Positions 16,878 through 26,834 are shown, counted from the stretch's first letter. The stretch is DNA of 64,000 nt from an uncultured Bacteroidia bacterium (GCA_902785755.1 CACZZO010000025.1:1-64000), one strand, 5' to 3'. Notes: generated by a model from the letters alone, not told the origin. Translations and numbers: made by a program.

Positions 16878-16985
16878 TGGAAATATTCCTTTTCTTGTAC
16901 ACGAATTTACATGAATTTGTCTTGATTTTTCTGAAATAATGATTTATGAATCAATTCATGGATAATTTATGGCCATTCATGTTGA

Positions 16986-18560
16986 TTAGAACTCCGAAGT
17001 AAAGTGGAACTCAATGTCGGGGTATTTCTCCATTGCTGTTTGCAGGGCGTAGGGCGACTCGGCGAGGAACACGTCGCGGCCTTCCTTGTCTTCGGCAAGG
17101 TTCATCGACTTACGCATCTTGAAATCAGCCAATTGCGCCTCGTTGTCGCTGGTAATCCACGCGGTCTTGTAAAGCGAAATCGGCTGGTAGCGGCAGGAGG
17201 CATTGTACTCATGCAACAGCCGATATTGGATCACCTCAAACTGCAACTCTCCCACCGTTCCGATGATTTTGCGACCCGTCATCTTGCCCGTAAAGAGTTG
17301 CGCCACTCCCTCATCCGTCAGTTGCTCCAAACCCTTGGCCAATTGCTTCGACTTCATCGGGTCGGCGTTTTCCACGTAGCGGAACTGCTCGGGCGAAAAA
17401 CTCGGAATGCCTTTGTAGTTCAGGATTTCGCCCTCGGTCAGGGTGTCGCCGATTTTGAAGTTGCCGGCATCGTAAAGACCCACAATGTCGCCCGGATAAG
17501 CCTCGTCGAGGACGGACTTCTTCTGTGCCATGAAAGCGGTCGGATTCGAGAATTTCAGTTCGCGGCGTTGGCGCACGTGGAAGTAGTTCTTGTTGCGCTC
17601 GAAGCGGCCCGAAACCACGCGCACAAAGGCGATGCGGTCGCGGTGGTTGGGGTCCATGTTGGCGTGAATCTTGAAGACGAAGCCCGTAAACTTTTCCTCA
17701 GTCGGCTCAATGCGGCGTTCTGCCGTGTCACGGCCAATCGGTGTGGGCGCAATCTCGATGAAGCAGTCCAATAACTCCTTGACACCGAAATTATTCAAGG
17801 CCGAACCGAAGAACACGGGGCAAATGTCACCTTTAAGATAAGCCTCGCGACTGAAATCGTCATAAACGCCTTGCACCAATTCCGTTTCGTTGCGAAGGGT
17901 TTCGGCATCCTCGCCAATCATCTTGTCCAAGTCGGGATTGTTCAAGTCATCGAAAGCAATTCCTTCCGTAATGTGTTGTTTGTCAGAGTTGAAGAGATAG
18001 AGGCTCTTGTCGTAGATGCTGTAAACACCCTTGAATTTGGGTCCGCTGTTGATGGGCCAACTCAGCGGCGTGAGCTTCAGGTTCAGTTTCTGCTCGATTT
18101 CGTCCAACAGCTCAAACGGGTCCATGCCCGGACGATCCATCTTATTGATGAAAACAATAATAGGCGTGTTTCTCATGCGGCACACCTCGACCAACTTCTC
18201 CGTCTGCGACTCCACGCCTTTGGCCGAGTCGATGACAACGATAACGCTATCCACAGCCGTCAAAGTGCGGAAGGTGTCTTCGGCGAAATCCTTGTGGCCA
18301 GGCGTATCCAAGATATTGATTTTGATGTTCTTATAATCGAATCCCATCACTGAGGTGGCCACTGAGATGCCGCGCTGCCGCTCTATCTCCATCCAGTCTG
18401 AAGTGGCGGTTTTCTTGATTTTGTTCGACTTCACGGCACCAGCCACCTGAATGGCACCGCCGTAAAGCAGCAATTTTTCGGTCAAAGTGGTCTTACCCGC
18501 GTCGGGGTGGCTGACGATGGCGAAGGTTCGCCGCCGGTTGATTTCATCAAAAAAAGACAT
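16986..18560 (-). CDS. prfC: Peptide chain release factor 3
   Basis: 524 residues, normal for RF3. A GTPase that recycles RF1/RF2 from the ribosome after termination. The G motifs are G1 SHPDAGKTT (about residues 17-25), switch I region [12 protein letters not shown]3 [12 protein letters not shown] and G4 NKMDRPG. The RF3-specific domain follows ([44 protein letters not shown] at the end). It starts 33 bases after the hicB stop, across which the small palindrome TCAATCGATTGA lies; no clear -7 box is visible. Confidence 0.96.
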   Translation of the reverse strand: MSFFDEINRRRTFAIVSHPDAGKTTLTEKLLLYGGAIQVAGAVKSNKIKKTATSDWMEIERQRGISVATSVMGFDYKNIKINILDTPGHKDFAEDTFRTLTAVDSVIVVIDSAKGVESQTEKLVEVCRMRNTPIIVFINKMDRPGMDPFELLDEIEQKLNLKLTPLSWPINSGPKFKGVYSIYDKSLYLFNSDKQHITEGIAFDDLNNPDLDKMIGEDAETLRNETELVQGVYDDFSREAYLKGDICPVFFGSALNNFGVKELLDCFIEIAPTPIGRDTAERRIEPTEEKFTGFVFKIHANMDPNHRDRIAFVRVVSGRFERNKNYFHVRQRRELKFSNPTAFMAQKKSVLDEAYPGDIVGLYDAGNFKIGDTLTEGEILNYKGIPSFSPEQFRYVENADPMKSKQLAKGLEQLTDEGVAQLFTGKMTGRKIIGTVGELQFEVIQYRLLHEYNASCRYQPISLYKTAWITSDNEAQLADFKMRKSMNLAEDKEGRDVFLAESPYALQTAMEKYPDIEFHFTSEF

Positions 18561-18593
18561 GTTTCAATCGATTGATAATATTCCTAACTTAAT

Positions 18594-19001
18594 TCAAACG
18601 GCAACAGATTGCAACTCTCTGCCGAGCGAATGTAAGGCATTCACTATTTTGTCCGTTTGTGTCGGACGCGGATTGCTGCGCCCGCAGATGTAGTGTCCAA
18701 GTTGTCTTTCGTTAATGCCAGTAAGCCTTGAAAGCGATGCCCTTGTGAGAATCTTGTCGTAGCAATACAAAAGGCTTTGAATATCCATTTTATAGGTCAA
18801 TTCATACTCGCCGTCAAAAACAGCCGGATAATCATCGCCATCGAGTTTCGCACATTCCAAATAGAAGTCGATGCTTTCCTGCACATAGTTTGCAAAATCC
18901 GAGAAACTGCCCGAAAAGGCCACCACCCATCCGGGAAGCAAGTCGCAACTTGCGCAGAAGCCTTTTTCTGTTTTCGATGTAGTGATAATTACTTTTTCCA
19001 T
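18594..19001 (-). CDS. hicB: HicB-type antitoxin with helix-turn-helix
   Basis: 135 residues in two parts. The N-terminal HicB core (GFCASCDLLPGWVVAFSGSFSDFANYVQESIDFYLE) is a partial RNase H fold, and the C-terminal part looks like a helix-turn-helix (ASLSRLTGINERQLGHYICGRSNPRPTQ). This suits an antitoxin that also represses its own promoter. Unlike the module at 6.5-7.1 kb, the toxin gene comes first, with a 27-base gap. Confidence 0.85.
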   Translation of the reverse strand: MEKVIITTSKTEKGFCASCDLLPGWVVAFSGSFSDFANYVQESIDFYLECAKLDGDDYPAVFDGEYELTYKMDIQSLLYCYDKILTRASLSRLTGINERQLGHYICGRSNPRPTQTDKIVNALHSLGRELQSVAV

Positions 19002-19028
19002 GCTTTTTTCCTTTCTTCTGTTTTGGGA

Positions 19029-19226
19029 TTAGAATTTCAACCCCGATTGGTTTTCAATGCTTTTCAGTTCGCTTCCCCAAGTGTCATCGCTCTCTTTTCC
19101 GTTCACGGTAACTTTACCAGGCTTTGTCGGGTGCTTAAACTGGCGATGGCTTCCGACTTGATGAACTTTCACCCATCCGTCTTCCGCCAACATTTTCAAT
19201 ATTTTACTGACTTTTACAACCTTCAC
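19029..19226 (-). CDS. hicA: HicA toxin, probable GTG start
   Basis: 65 residues when started at the GTG at 19226 (VKVVKVSKILKMLAEDGW). The only in-frame ATG, at 19289, lies upstream of the -7 box and would add 21 residues absent from the compact family. The catalytic motif is classic: GSHRQFKHPTKPGKVTV, with the His in GSHRQF. Cleaves mRNA; neutralised by the HicB just downstream. Confidence 0.85.
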   Translation of the reverse strand: MKVVKVSKILKMLAEDGWVKVHQVGSHRQFKHPTKPGKVTVNGKESDDTWGSELKSIENQSGLKF

Positions 19227-19256
19227 TTTTGAGTTGATGATTTGCTTTTGACCCTG

Positions 19257-19264
19257 CAAAAATA
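19257..19264 (-). promoter_or_regulatory. -7 box of hicAB; decides the hicA start
   Basis: TATTTTTG on the minus strand, 31 bases before the GTG at 19226 and downstream of the ATG at 19289. Confidence 0.6.
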
Positions 19265-19322
19265 GTAAATTTACTATTATTACAAGCAAAAGATAGTTTT
19301 TTACACGACAAATGGCAAAATA

Positions 19323-19351
19323 AAAGCGCAGGTCTTTTGGACTTGCGCTTT
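19323..19351 (-). terminator. Terminator of tRNA-Asp
   Basis: AAAGCGCA/TGCGCTTT stem with an inner GTC/GAC pair and T-rich sequence beyond on the minus strand. Confidence 0.7.
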
Positions 19352-19354
19352 GAG

Positions 19355-19429
19355 CGGTCCGGACGAGACTCGAACTCGCGACCTCCTGCGTGACAGGCAG
19401 GCATTCTAACCAAGCTGAACTACCGGACC
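19355..19429 (-). tRNA. tRNA-Asp (anticodon GTC)
   Basis: A 75-base cloverleaf is readable by eye. The acceptor stem is GGTCCGG/CCGGACC, the anticodon stem CCTGC/GCAGG encloses CTGTCAC, and the T-arm carries GTTCGAGTC. CCA is not encoded. It is flanked by a -7 box and a terminator, so it is a single-gene transcription unit. Confidence 0.95.
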
Positions 19430-19467
19430 AACCAGAAAAAGAACTCTATTGCTTTGCTTTGCGGGTG

Positions 19468-19475
19468 CAAAAGTA
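19468..19475 (-). promoter_or_regulatory. -7 box of tRNA-Asp
   Basis: TACTTTTG on the minus strand, 39 bases before the tRNA 5' end. The surrounding GCGGGTGC-AAAAGTAC phrase also occurs at bases 4-18 of the window. Confidence 0.5.
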
Positions 19476-19582
19476 CGACCTTTTTTGAAACTGGCAAGCA
19501 TTTTTTTACTTTTTTTGAAACTTTTTCATAAAAAACAAAATAATCGTCTGATTATTAAATTATTACAAATAAGTCAAAAAAT

Positions 19583-21694
19583 CTATTCAAAGCCACATTC
19601 AAAAGCACCATCACCTATATAATAATTGGGCAGGCCTTTTTCACAGGCCTGAATGACCCATTTTTCCGCCAAATAGCGCGGCACGGAGCCGTCAATGAGC
19701 AGCATTTGGGCATCAAAACCATTCAAAATGGATTGAACATCAGGTTTTTGCATTCCCATAACCAGCAGATAATCCACGGGCAGACGGTAACTGAGGCTGT
19801 CGTCGCCTCGGCAATCATCATCCCAAAGGGCCAACAACTTCCCGTGGAAGGAAACCAAATTCGACTTTTTGCGAAGGTAATCATTGCTGTAATCATCCTC
19901 AAAACCAATGGTTTGCGGATAGAAAGAAAGACCTCGCTTCGTCCACGCGCCCTTCAAGCTGTAATCAACAGTAGGCTCGTCGGTCATCAAAGCAGAGTCT
20001 GCCAAAAGAACATGGTCTCCCCCACTAACGAAATCCACAGCGACGTGGTTACGCAAACTAAAAACTATCATTCCACTCTGGTTTTCAAATTGATAGATTC
20101 TCAATGTCACCGAAACCATCAGCAACAACAATGCCGACAACATAGCAATCAACAAACGTCTTTTCCGCAATTTGACACAGAGCAACAGCAAAGCGAAAGC
20201 CAATAGCGACATTCCAAACTCAAACTCACTGACATACAACCCCTTGACAATGGAAAACGGCAATTGCTCCACCCACGAAACCACTGCGTTCATCACATAA
20301 ATCGCGCCCCAAACCAAGTAACCGACCGTCACATTGACAAAGGGAATCCACGAAACCAACAGCAAAACCATCCCACTGATGACCACGATGAACGAAATCG
20401 GTGTCATAAAGAGGTTGGAGAGCCAGAAATAAGTCGTGAACTGGTTGAAATAGAACAAAGTAAACGGAATGGTTGCGACTTGAGCAGCGAGAGCCACCGA
20501 GGTGATGCTCCATGCCTTGTCGAGAAGTTTGTTCCTGACATACAAGAGACTGTGTATCGGCTTTTGCAACACCACAATACCGATGACAGCGGAATAGGAC
20601 AGCAGAAATCCCATCTCAAACAAGTTGTTAGGATTGACGCAAAGCAAAATGAAGGCGGAAACCGCTATGGAATTGACAGCGAAGCCTTTGCGATGAATCA
20701 TTTCACCGATAATAACGAAAGAAATCATCAGCGAGGAGCGCAAGATGGAAGGCGAAAGTCCCGCGATGAGGGCATAAAACCAAATCAAGGCGAGCAACAG
20801 CAGGTTTTTCAGCATCTTTTGCCATTTCTTGCGATTGAGGAAACCCAAAAGGAACGAGGCAAACAAATAGATGATGCCCACGTGCATACCCGAAACGCAA
20901 AGGATGTGCATAGAACCCGCCGCAACATAACTCTTCCGCATTTCGTCGGCGAGGTGGTCGTCGTAGCCAAGCAAAATGGCCGCCGCCACACCAAACTCAT
21001 GGTTGTTCAATCCGCTGTGTTGCAACGAATTGAGCAGAATATCGCGAAACCGATAGGAAAACGAAAACAGCGGATTGGCATTGTGTACCTGCAAGCCAAT
21101 CCAATCGTCATCTTTCAGATACACCTGCCCCGTGATGCCTTTTCTCATCAAATAATCACGATAATCGAACTCGCCCGGATTCAATGGAGGCGTCACTTCG
21201 CGAATAGGCGCGGGAAAGGCTATCAAATCGCCGTAACGCAAGGCAAAAGCCGAATCCGACTTGGGGAAATAGGCCATCACCTTGCCCGAAACATAGCGCG
21301 AAGCCAAGCTGTCGCCAAACTGGTACTCCAACTCCAAAACCGTCCTAATGGTGTTAGTGCGCTCCATAGGGCAGTCATGGATGCGTGCCACGTAATAATG
21401 GACACCGCTTTGATAGTTCTTGAAATAATCCTTCTGGTTTTCAGCCTCTTGCACACATGTCAAGGCATAGCCGACCAAAAAAAGGTAGATGTAAATCACC
21501 GCTCCAAAAATCCAATTGAGGCGATAAGTCTTCAGCACAAATGCAGTCAGGGAGGCCACGGCGAAAAGCCCAAGCGCAATACCGACCAAGGTTGACAACG
21601 GCAAACGAAAGGAAGGCAAACAAACCCAACACCAAATGCCCAAAGCAAAGGGAATCAGCATCCTGACGAAAGGATATTTGCTCCAAACGGACAT
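19583..21694 (-). CDS. comEC: ComEC/Rec2-family DNA-uptake channel protein
   Basis: 703 residues in the inner membrane. The order is: hydrophobic N-terminus, the DUF4131 OB-like region (about 30-190, including PLNPGEFDYRDYLMRKGITG), then the competence core with about ten membrane spans. The signature is AAGSMHILCVSGMHVGIIYL near residue 255. Family members carry single-stranded DNA across the inner membrane during transformation. The C-terminus keeps a metallo-beta-lactamase-like outline but lacks the metal-binding HxHxDH motif, so nuclease activity is doubtful. Last gene of a tight four-gene run that starts at 25587; it begins 10 bases after the preceding stop. Confidence 0.93.
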   Translation of the reverse strand: MSVWSKYPFVRMLIPFALGIWCWVCLPSFRLPLSTLVGIALGLFAVASLTAFVLKTYRLNWIFGAVIYIYLFLVGYALTCVQEAENQKDYFKNYQSGVHYYVARIHDCPMERTNTIRTVLELEYQFGDSLASRYVSGKVMAYFPKSDSAFALRYGDLIAFPAPIREVTPPLNPGEFDYRDYLMRKGITGQVYLKDDDWIGLQVHNANPLFSFSYRFRDILLNSLQHSGLNNHEFGVAAAILLGYDDHLADEMRKSYVAAGSMHILCVSGMHVGIIYLFASFLLGFLNRKKWQKMLKNLLLLALIWFYALIAGLSPSILRSSLMISFVIIGEMIHRKGFAVNSIAVSAFILLCVNPNNLFEMGFLLSYSAVIGIVVLQKPIHSLLYVRNKLLDKAWSITSVALAAQVATIPFTLFYFNQFTTYFWLSNLFMTPISFIVVISGMVLLLVSWIPFVNVTVGYLVWGAIYVMNAVVSWVEQLPFSIVKGLYVSEFEFGMSLLAFALLLLCVKLRKRRLLIAMLSALLLLMVSVTLRIYQFENQSGMIVFSLRNHVAVDFVSGGDHVLLADSALMTDEPTVDYSLKGAWTKRGLSFYPQTIGFEDDYSNDYLRKKSNLVSFHGKLLALWDDDCRGDDSLSYRLPVDYLLVMGMQKPDVQSILNGFDAQMLLIDGSVPRYLAEKWVIQACEKGLPNYYIGDGAFECGFE

Positions 21695-21704
21695 CGCACT
21701 GGCT

Positions 21705-22550
21705 TTATTTGGGTTTCTTCATGCGTTGCTCGAAGGCACAAGCATCCCTCAGATGGTTTCGGAAAGGCAGCAATAAGGTAAGTCGGGCCTCCACATCCTG
21801 CAAACGACGTTGGCCCAAAGTTTCATGTTCAATGTCGCCCCAACCTTGGAACTCAACATCTTCATTTACTTCATGTTGCGAAAAATTGCTCAAAATGCTG
21901 AGTCCATACGACAAGTCAAACTTGACGAAAAGCTGCGTCCGATTCAGCATAATCCGACTGCAAATCCCAATGCCAGCCACTGCGCTGATGTCGTAAGGCG
22001 TCATCGTGGCGTTGTCCAACTTCGTTTCGTAAACCAAAGGCGGATAGCTGGCATCATCATAGGAGCGTTCCCAACGGAGGTTGCCATTCAGCCAAAGGTC
22101 GAAACGGGGCGCAACATAAATATATGGCCTGAAAATCTCGTCATAACCGATGTAATAGGTCAAGGGAAGCCTAAACTCAACGGCGTTCATCCTCATTGCA
22201 TAATGGATACGGGCGAAAGTCGAAGTGGTGTAACTCGTCAGGATTTCCGTGGCAAAAACCTCGTTGGAGCCTCGCATGGCATAGGAAGCATCCAAACCGA
22301 CCGAAACGCGCCGCATGGTGTTCCATTCGAAGGCGAGGCCGAAAGTCGGGGCAAAACATGGTGACAATATCGCCTTTTTCACCGCAGAATACATCATGTC
22401 GTTGGCGGCGAAACTACCCGTTAAGCCAACACTAAACGGGCTGGTATTGCGGCAAATGAAATTCCTGTTTTTCAGCGGTTTTGCATGTTGGGCCTGCACC
22501 GAGGCCACCGAAAGCAAACCGATCACCAAAAGTATCATGCGCTTTTTCAT
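21705..22550 (-). CDS. Outer-membrane beta-barrel protein, PorT-like
   Basis: 281 residues from the ATG at 22550 (MKKRMILLVIGLLSVASVQAQ, a signal peptide); an upstream extension to 22670 is unsupported and lies inside the previous gene. The mature part has the alternating pattern of a beta barrel (FGLAFEWNTMRRVSVGLDASY, FRPYIYVAPRFDLWLNG). It resembles the PorT/outer-membrane beta-barrel class common in Bacteroidota. True PorT belongs to T9SS, but this similarity is too loose to claim that role. Four bases after the lipoprotein stop. Confidence 0.7.
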   Translation of the reverse strand: MKKRMILLVIGLLSVASVQAQHAKPLKNRNFICRNTSPFSVGLTGSFAANDMMYSAVKKAILSPCFAPTFGLAFEWNTMRRVSVGLDASYAMRGSNEVFATEILTSYTTSTFARIHYAMRMNAVEFRLPLTYYIGYDEIFRPYIYVAPRFDLWLNGNLRWERSYDDASYPPLVYETKLDNATMTPYDISAVAGIGICSRIMLNRTQLFVKFDLSYGLSILSNFSQHEVNEDVEFQGWGDIEHETLGQRRLQDVEARLTLLLPFRNHLRDACAFEQRMKKPK

Positions 22551-22554
22551 GGCT

Positions 22555-23214
22555 TCAAGGGTTTTGAGGGTTAAGCAAAGAATCATTGTACCAGTGGCAG
22601 ACCTCCGAAATGCCGTCGTAGTCCTTGAAAATGAAGATGGAATTGACCGGATAGACCGTCTGCGGCACAATGGAATCGTTGTATTTCAGTATCTTATAGC
22701 CATAGCGCAAATTACGCACTCCGCTGTTGGTCAAGGTTCCCGAAAACAAGACCGCGTGTTCGGGCGAGCCTTCCGTTTGCGGCGATTCATGATAGTACAT
22801 CGTGAAATCGTTGCCGCTACCTGTCAGATACACCGGACTGATCAGCTTGCAAAAGGATTCTTCTGAGCTCATGCAGTAATAGTCCGCAATCTGGAGGTAC
22901 TGTTGGTCGATCTTATGGTAGTGCTTGATAGGCGATTGTGTTCCCACTGGCGGTGCAAAAGGAGGCTGCAAGTTAGTGGCCGCATACTCGTGAAGCGACA
23001 TGAATTCCATATCAATAACGGGCGGCTGGTCGCCGAAATGCACATTTTCCTCGCCGAACATATCCAACAAATCATCCGGCAGATAATCGGTGATGAACGG
23101 GATGTCTTGTGGGTCGTTCACCAAGATGGTCGTATCGCCCTCCTTGAGGCAGGAAGGCAAAGCCAACATGGCCAAAACCATCAAGAAAAGATAATACAAG
23201 TGTTTCATAATCAT
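22555..23214 (-). CDS. Lipoprotein of unknown function
   Basis: 219 residues; the start could also be the ATG at 23208 (MKHLYYLF). A lipobox-like ALPSC gives a mature N-terminal Cys at about residue 22. No named domain is recognised. It sits between a T9SS surface protein and a beta-barrel protein with gaps of 6 and 4 bases, so the three probably act together at the outer membrane. Confidence 0.65.
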   Translation of the reverse strand: MIMKHLYYLFLMVLAMLALPSCLKEGDTTILVNDPQDIPFITDYLPDDLLDMFGEENVHFGDQPPVIDMEFMSLHEYAATNLQPPFAPPVGTQSPIKHYHKIDQQYLQIADYYCMSSEESFCKLISPVYLTGSGNDFTMYYHESPQTEGSPEHAVLFSGTLTNSGVRNLRYGYKILKYNDSIVPQTVYPVNSIFIFKDYDGISEVCHWYNDSLLNPQNP

Positions 23215-23220
23215 TATTTT

Positions 23221-25587
23221 TTATCGCACAAGCATCACCTTTCGGGTCACGCTTGCACCGTTGCAATTCATCACAAAATAATACAAACCGTTCTTCAGGT
23301 CAGGCATGGTGTAGGCCATTTCCTTGCGCAGGTTCGCGTCAACGGAAAAGGCATCCACTTTCTGCCCCAAAGTGTTGTAGACCGCAACATCCACCCTACC
23401 AGCCAAATCTCCAAAATGCAAAGTAAAATGGCCATCGGAAGGATTGGGAGAAACCGCAAAATCCTCATCACCAACGCTTTCATTCACTCCATAATAAGAA
23501 GTTTTGATGAAAAATTCCTCATGGATGGTATCGCAACGGTTGATGGCCGTAGCGTGCAGCGTGACCGGCTCCAAGAGATAGGAGAAAATGTATAAAGTAC
23601 ATTCCCTGCCCTTGTCGCCGTGCGGCACCACATACCAATTGGGACAGTCGATTTGCCAAAGCACAGTGTCGATTTGTGTGCGAGGTTCGACAGGACTAAT
23701 GGCGTATTCGTTCACGCTGATGTGCGTTTCGCTGCCGCCGATGGGCCAATGCGTCCCGACAAACTCGAAATTGGGCGTAAATCCCATGTCAATGGTCAGG
23801 ATATAAGTGCTGTCGCAGCCATAAATGCTCGTCCCAACCCGCTCATAATAACCAGATTGCGTGTATTCAACGCCATAATATTCAAAGGCATCCATATCGC
23901 AAACCACCATAGTCGTATCGTGATACTCAGGCTCGCCCACATGAATGTCCACCGATAAAGTATCGTAAACTGTTTGGACGGAGAAGTCGTTAAAACCCAG
24001 TATGTAAGCCGTAGCCAAATAATCATTGCCATGCATGTACTGGTGTGTGGTCTCTATGCCTTCGCCCGACTGTCCGTCACCGAAATCCCAACTCACATGG
24101 TTGATTTGGTAGTTGGTTTCAACGGAAAGGCTCACTTCGTCGTCAATGCACATATAATGGCCATTGGGAAGCAACCCGCTCCATGTGCCGTCGACAAAAA
24201 GTTTTTGCGTAAGCTGAATCACATTGGCACCCACGCAATAGGCATAGCCCCTGGCCTGTCCGAAACCATAAACGTGGGCAATCAGCCCCAACTCGCAGGC
24301 AAGATGGTGCGTGCCGTGGGTGATTTCCTTTCTGACGAAACTGTAGTCCTGCGTGCCACGAACTGGCTGAAACTCAGCAGCATTGATTAAGGAGCCGTCG
24401 AAATAGACCTGCCCTACCGCCTCTTTGTCAACCACGATATTGACATAATGATAGTCTATGGTAGCGAAATCATAATCGCTGTTGAAGGTGCAGAACGTGA
24501 TTTCGTCGATGCGCTGCTCGACGGGCGGAATCCAAGCCATAGAAGGGTCGCCGTTGCTCGATCCAAAAGGTTCATAAGGCTCCTCACCCGTGGTGTTGTA
24601 GAGGTACACCACACTTGGCTTGGTCGTCTCGATGAAACAAGAGCCTTCCGTAGACAACAAGTCAAACTCGAAAGATTCACCCTGATTGAGCGTGGTAAGC
24701 AATTGCCCGTTCCGCGTAATCCTATTATCGTTGGCGGACGAAGTAATCTTCACGAAATCACGCGCCCGGCTATACGAAGTGGTAATCGCAAACTGCTGTC
24801 CCCACGAATCCACCGGCAAGGCTTGCTCAAAGATATGGTCGCGGCCATTCCCGACATCGTTTGGTATGCAGGTCACCGTATTTCCGTTGAACACGGCCAC
24901 CTTCTTTTCATCATGGACAAAGACCGAGCTTCCCGACAAATCGCGCCATCCCGAATTGCCATTCGACTTGACGAAAAATGTCTCACCCTCATTCAAAGTT
25001 ACCGAAACCGTCGCATCCGGAAAAATGCCTTGTTCCGTTTCCGTGCTTGGCGTAATGTCAATCACCGTTCCATCTTCCACGGCAATGATCAGGAAAGCAC
25101 TCGTCTCAATGTTTTCAGACCAAAGGCCTCCTTCGGCAATGGACTGCTGGCCACACTGGATGATGTATTCCGACCCAAGGCTTTCCACAGGCAGGATAAA
25201 GGAGGCATCGAAGGAAAAGGTGGCCACATTGCTGATGTAGACCGAAACCGTATCGGTGGCCCTCAGCACCAAGGATTTGTTGCTCACCACCTCCGAGTTG
25301 CTCTGATTATAGGCATACATCTCAGGAATGTCGATGTAGGTGATGCCATCGTCTTCCACCGAAAAAGTGATGGGCGGCAGCGAACCGTCAGGTTTCGCGA
25401 TAGTGCCCGTGCAGGCCCTTTTCGCGCTGACCATCACCGTGTTTTCAACCCAACCTGCATTGTTGTTGTACTTGTAACCGTTCTCCATATAGGAAAACCA
25501 GAACTCCTTGCCTTGTGTGGAGTTTTGCGCCATCATCGAAAACCCGATGAAAAGAAATAGCATTGTGAGTAGAGTGACCTTTTTCAT
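23221..25587 (-). CDS. T9SS-exported surface protein with IgGFc-binding-like and PKD domains
   Basis: 788 residues. Signal peptide MKKVTLLTMLFLFIGFSMMAQ. The first ~430 residues resemble the IgGFc-binding N-terminal domain (QGKEFWFSYMENGY, TVMVSAKRACTGTI), a fold shared with host-mucin-like adhesins. A PKD domain follows near residue 490 (VSWDFGDGQSGEG). The C-terminal ~80 residues are a type A sorting domain (AVSPNPSDGHFTLHFGD, GLYYFVMNCNG, VTRKVMLVR). Secreted through the T9SS and probably attached at the surface. First gene of the run that ends in comEC. Confidence 0.85.
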   Translation of the reverse strand: MKKVTLLTMLFLFIGFSMMAQNSTQGKEFWFSYMENGYKYNNNAGWVENTVMVSAKRACTGTIAKPDGSLPPITFSVEDDGITYIDIPEMYAYNQSNSEVVSNKSLVLRATDTVSVYISNVATFSFDASFILPVESLGSEYIIQCGQQSIAEGGLWSENIETSAFLIIAVEDGTVIDITPSTETEQGIFPDATVSVTLNEGETFFVKSNGNSGWRDLSGSSVFVHDEKKVAVFNGNTVTCIPNDVGNGRDHIFEQALPVDSWGQQFAITTSYSRARDFVKITSSANDNRITRNGQLLTTLNQGESFEFDLLSTEGSCFIETTKPSVVYLYNTTGEEPYEPFGSSNGDPSMAWIPPVEQRIDEITFCTFNSDYDFATIDYHYVNIVVDKEAVGQVYFDGSLINAAEFQPVRGTQDYSFVRKEITHGTHHLACELGLIAHVYGFGQARGYAYCVGANVIQLTQKLFVDGTWSGLLPNGHYMCIDDEVSLSVETNYQINHVSWDFGDGQSGEGIETTHQYMHGNDYLATAYILGFNDFSVQTVYDTLSVDIHVGEPEYHDTTMVVCDMDAFEYYGVEYTQSGYYERVGTSIYGCDSTYILTIDMGFTPNFEFVGTHWPIGGSETHISVNEYAISPVEPRTQIDTVLWQIDCPNWYVVPHGDKGRECTLYIFSYLLEPVTLHATAINRCDTIHEEFFIKTSYYGVNESVGDEDFAVSPNPSDGHFTLHFGDLAGRVDVAVYNTLGQKVDAFSVDANLRKEMAYTMPDLKNGLYYFVMNCNGASVTRKVMLVR

Positions 25588-25611
25588 AGTATTTCAGATT
25601 AAACAACGCCG

Positions 25612-25619
25612 CAAATATA
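25612..25619 (-). promoter_or_regulatory. -7 box of the comEC operon
   Basis: TATATTTG on the minus strand, 25 bases before the ATG at 25587. Confidence 0.5.
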
Positions 25620-25695
25620 GTAAAAAATTAAAAATCACAAATAAAATGGTAAAAAAATACACCGAAAAGGGATATTTTTTGAATAAAACAAAATT

Positions 25696-26820
25696 TTACT
25701 TTTTCAATTTCAGTGATTCGATGATCACCGAAGCCGCTTTTTCCGAAGCCCCAGCATTGCCGAGGCGATCCTGCAAGTCCTCATAATCCTCAAGCAATTG
25801 GCGTTGGCGATTGCCATCGTGAAGCAGTTGGTTCAACTCCTTCACCAAATTATCCTCTGTCAAGTCCCCTTGAATCAATTCCTTGACCACTTCCTTGTCC
25901 ATGATGAGGTTCACAAGCGATATGAATTTCACCTTGATCATCCACTTGGCGAGGTGATAGGAGAAGCCTGTGGCCTTGTAGCACACCACCTCCGGCACGG
26001 AGAACAAGGCCGTTTCGAGCGTGGCCGTGCCCGAAGTGACCAAAGCGGCACTCGAGTTTTGCAGCAACTCGTAGGTTTGGTTCTCCACCAAAAACACATC
26101 CGCCTTACCCATGATGCCTTTATACAAAGACTTTTCGAGCGACGAAACGCCCGCCACTACAAACTGATACTCAGGGAAATGCGATGCAACTTTCAGCATG
26201 ACGGGCAACATGCGCTTCACCTCCTGCTTGCGGCTTCCCGGCAGCAAAGCGATGATTTCGCGCTTCTCGCCGAGGCTGTTGCGACGGAGGAACATGGAGC
26301 GGTTGCCATTGCCGAATTTGGCCAACTCGTCAAGCAAAGGATGGCCCACGTAGGTCACATCCACGCCGTAACGCTTGTAGAATTCTTCCTCGAAAGGCAA
26401 GATAACCAACATTTTATCCACCGACTTCTGAATCTTACGCACACGGCGGCGTTTCCATGCCCACACCTGCGGCGAGATGTAATAGAACACCTTGAAACCC
26501 TTTTCGTGGGCGAAGTCGGCAATGCGAAAATTGAAACCAGGGTAATCCACCAAAACCACCACATCAGGCTGATAGTCAATAATATCCTTCTTGCACTGGG
26601 CAATGTTGTCCAACACCTTCCGCAGGTTGACCGCCACCTCCACGAAGCCCATGTAGGCCATCGTGCGGTAATGCTTCAGCAAGTCAACGCCTTGCGCCTT
26701 CATCAAGTCGCCGCCACAGCCGCGAAACTCGGCTTTCTTGTCCTTTTTCTTGATTTCGGCCACAAGATTGGAGGCGTGCATGTCGCCCGAAGCCTCACCT
26801 GCTATGATATAGTATTTCAT
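25696..26820 (-). CDS. lpxB: Lipid-A-disaccharide synthase
   Basis: 374 residues, the usual length for this GT19 enzyme. Joins UDP-2,3-diacylglucosamine and lipid X to give the lipid A disaccharide at the inner face of the inner membrane. Signatures: GEASGDMHASNL at about residues 8-19, CGGDLMKAQGVD, VLVDYPGFN and LLPGSRKQEV near 215. Third gene of the surE-membrane protein-lpxB operon. Confidence 0.95.
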   Translation of the reverse strand: MKYYIIAGEASGDMHASNLVAEIKKKDKKAEFRGCGGDLMKAQGVDLLKHYRTMAYMGFVEVAVNLRKVLDNIAQCKKDIIDYQPDVVVLVDYPGFNFRIADFAHEKGFKVFYYISPQVWAWKRRRVRKIQKSVDKMLVILPFEEEFYKRYGVDVTYVGHPLLDELAKFGNGNRSMFLRRNSLGEKREIIALLPGSRKQEVKRMLPVMLKVASHFPEYQFVVAGVSSLEKSLYKGIMGKADVFLVENQTYELLQNSSAALVTSGTATLETALFSVPEVVCYKATGFSYHLAKWMIKVKFISLVNLIMDKEVVKELIQGDLTEDNLVKELNQLLHDGNRQRQLLEDYEDLQDRLGNAGASEKAASVIIESLKLKK

Positions 26821-26834
26821 TGGTTCACAATTTG

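Noticed and set aside
20264..21595. 443-codon open frame on the plus strand opposite comEC
   Set aside because: Antisense shadow: composition is His/Arg/Gln-rich, there is no promoter, and the opposite strand encodes a clear ComEC.
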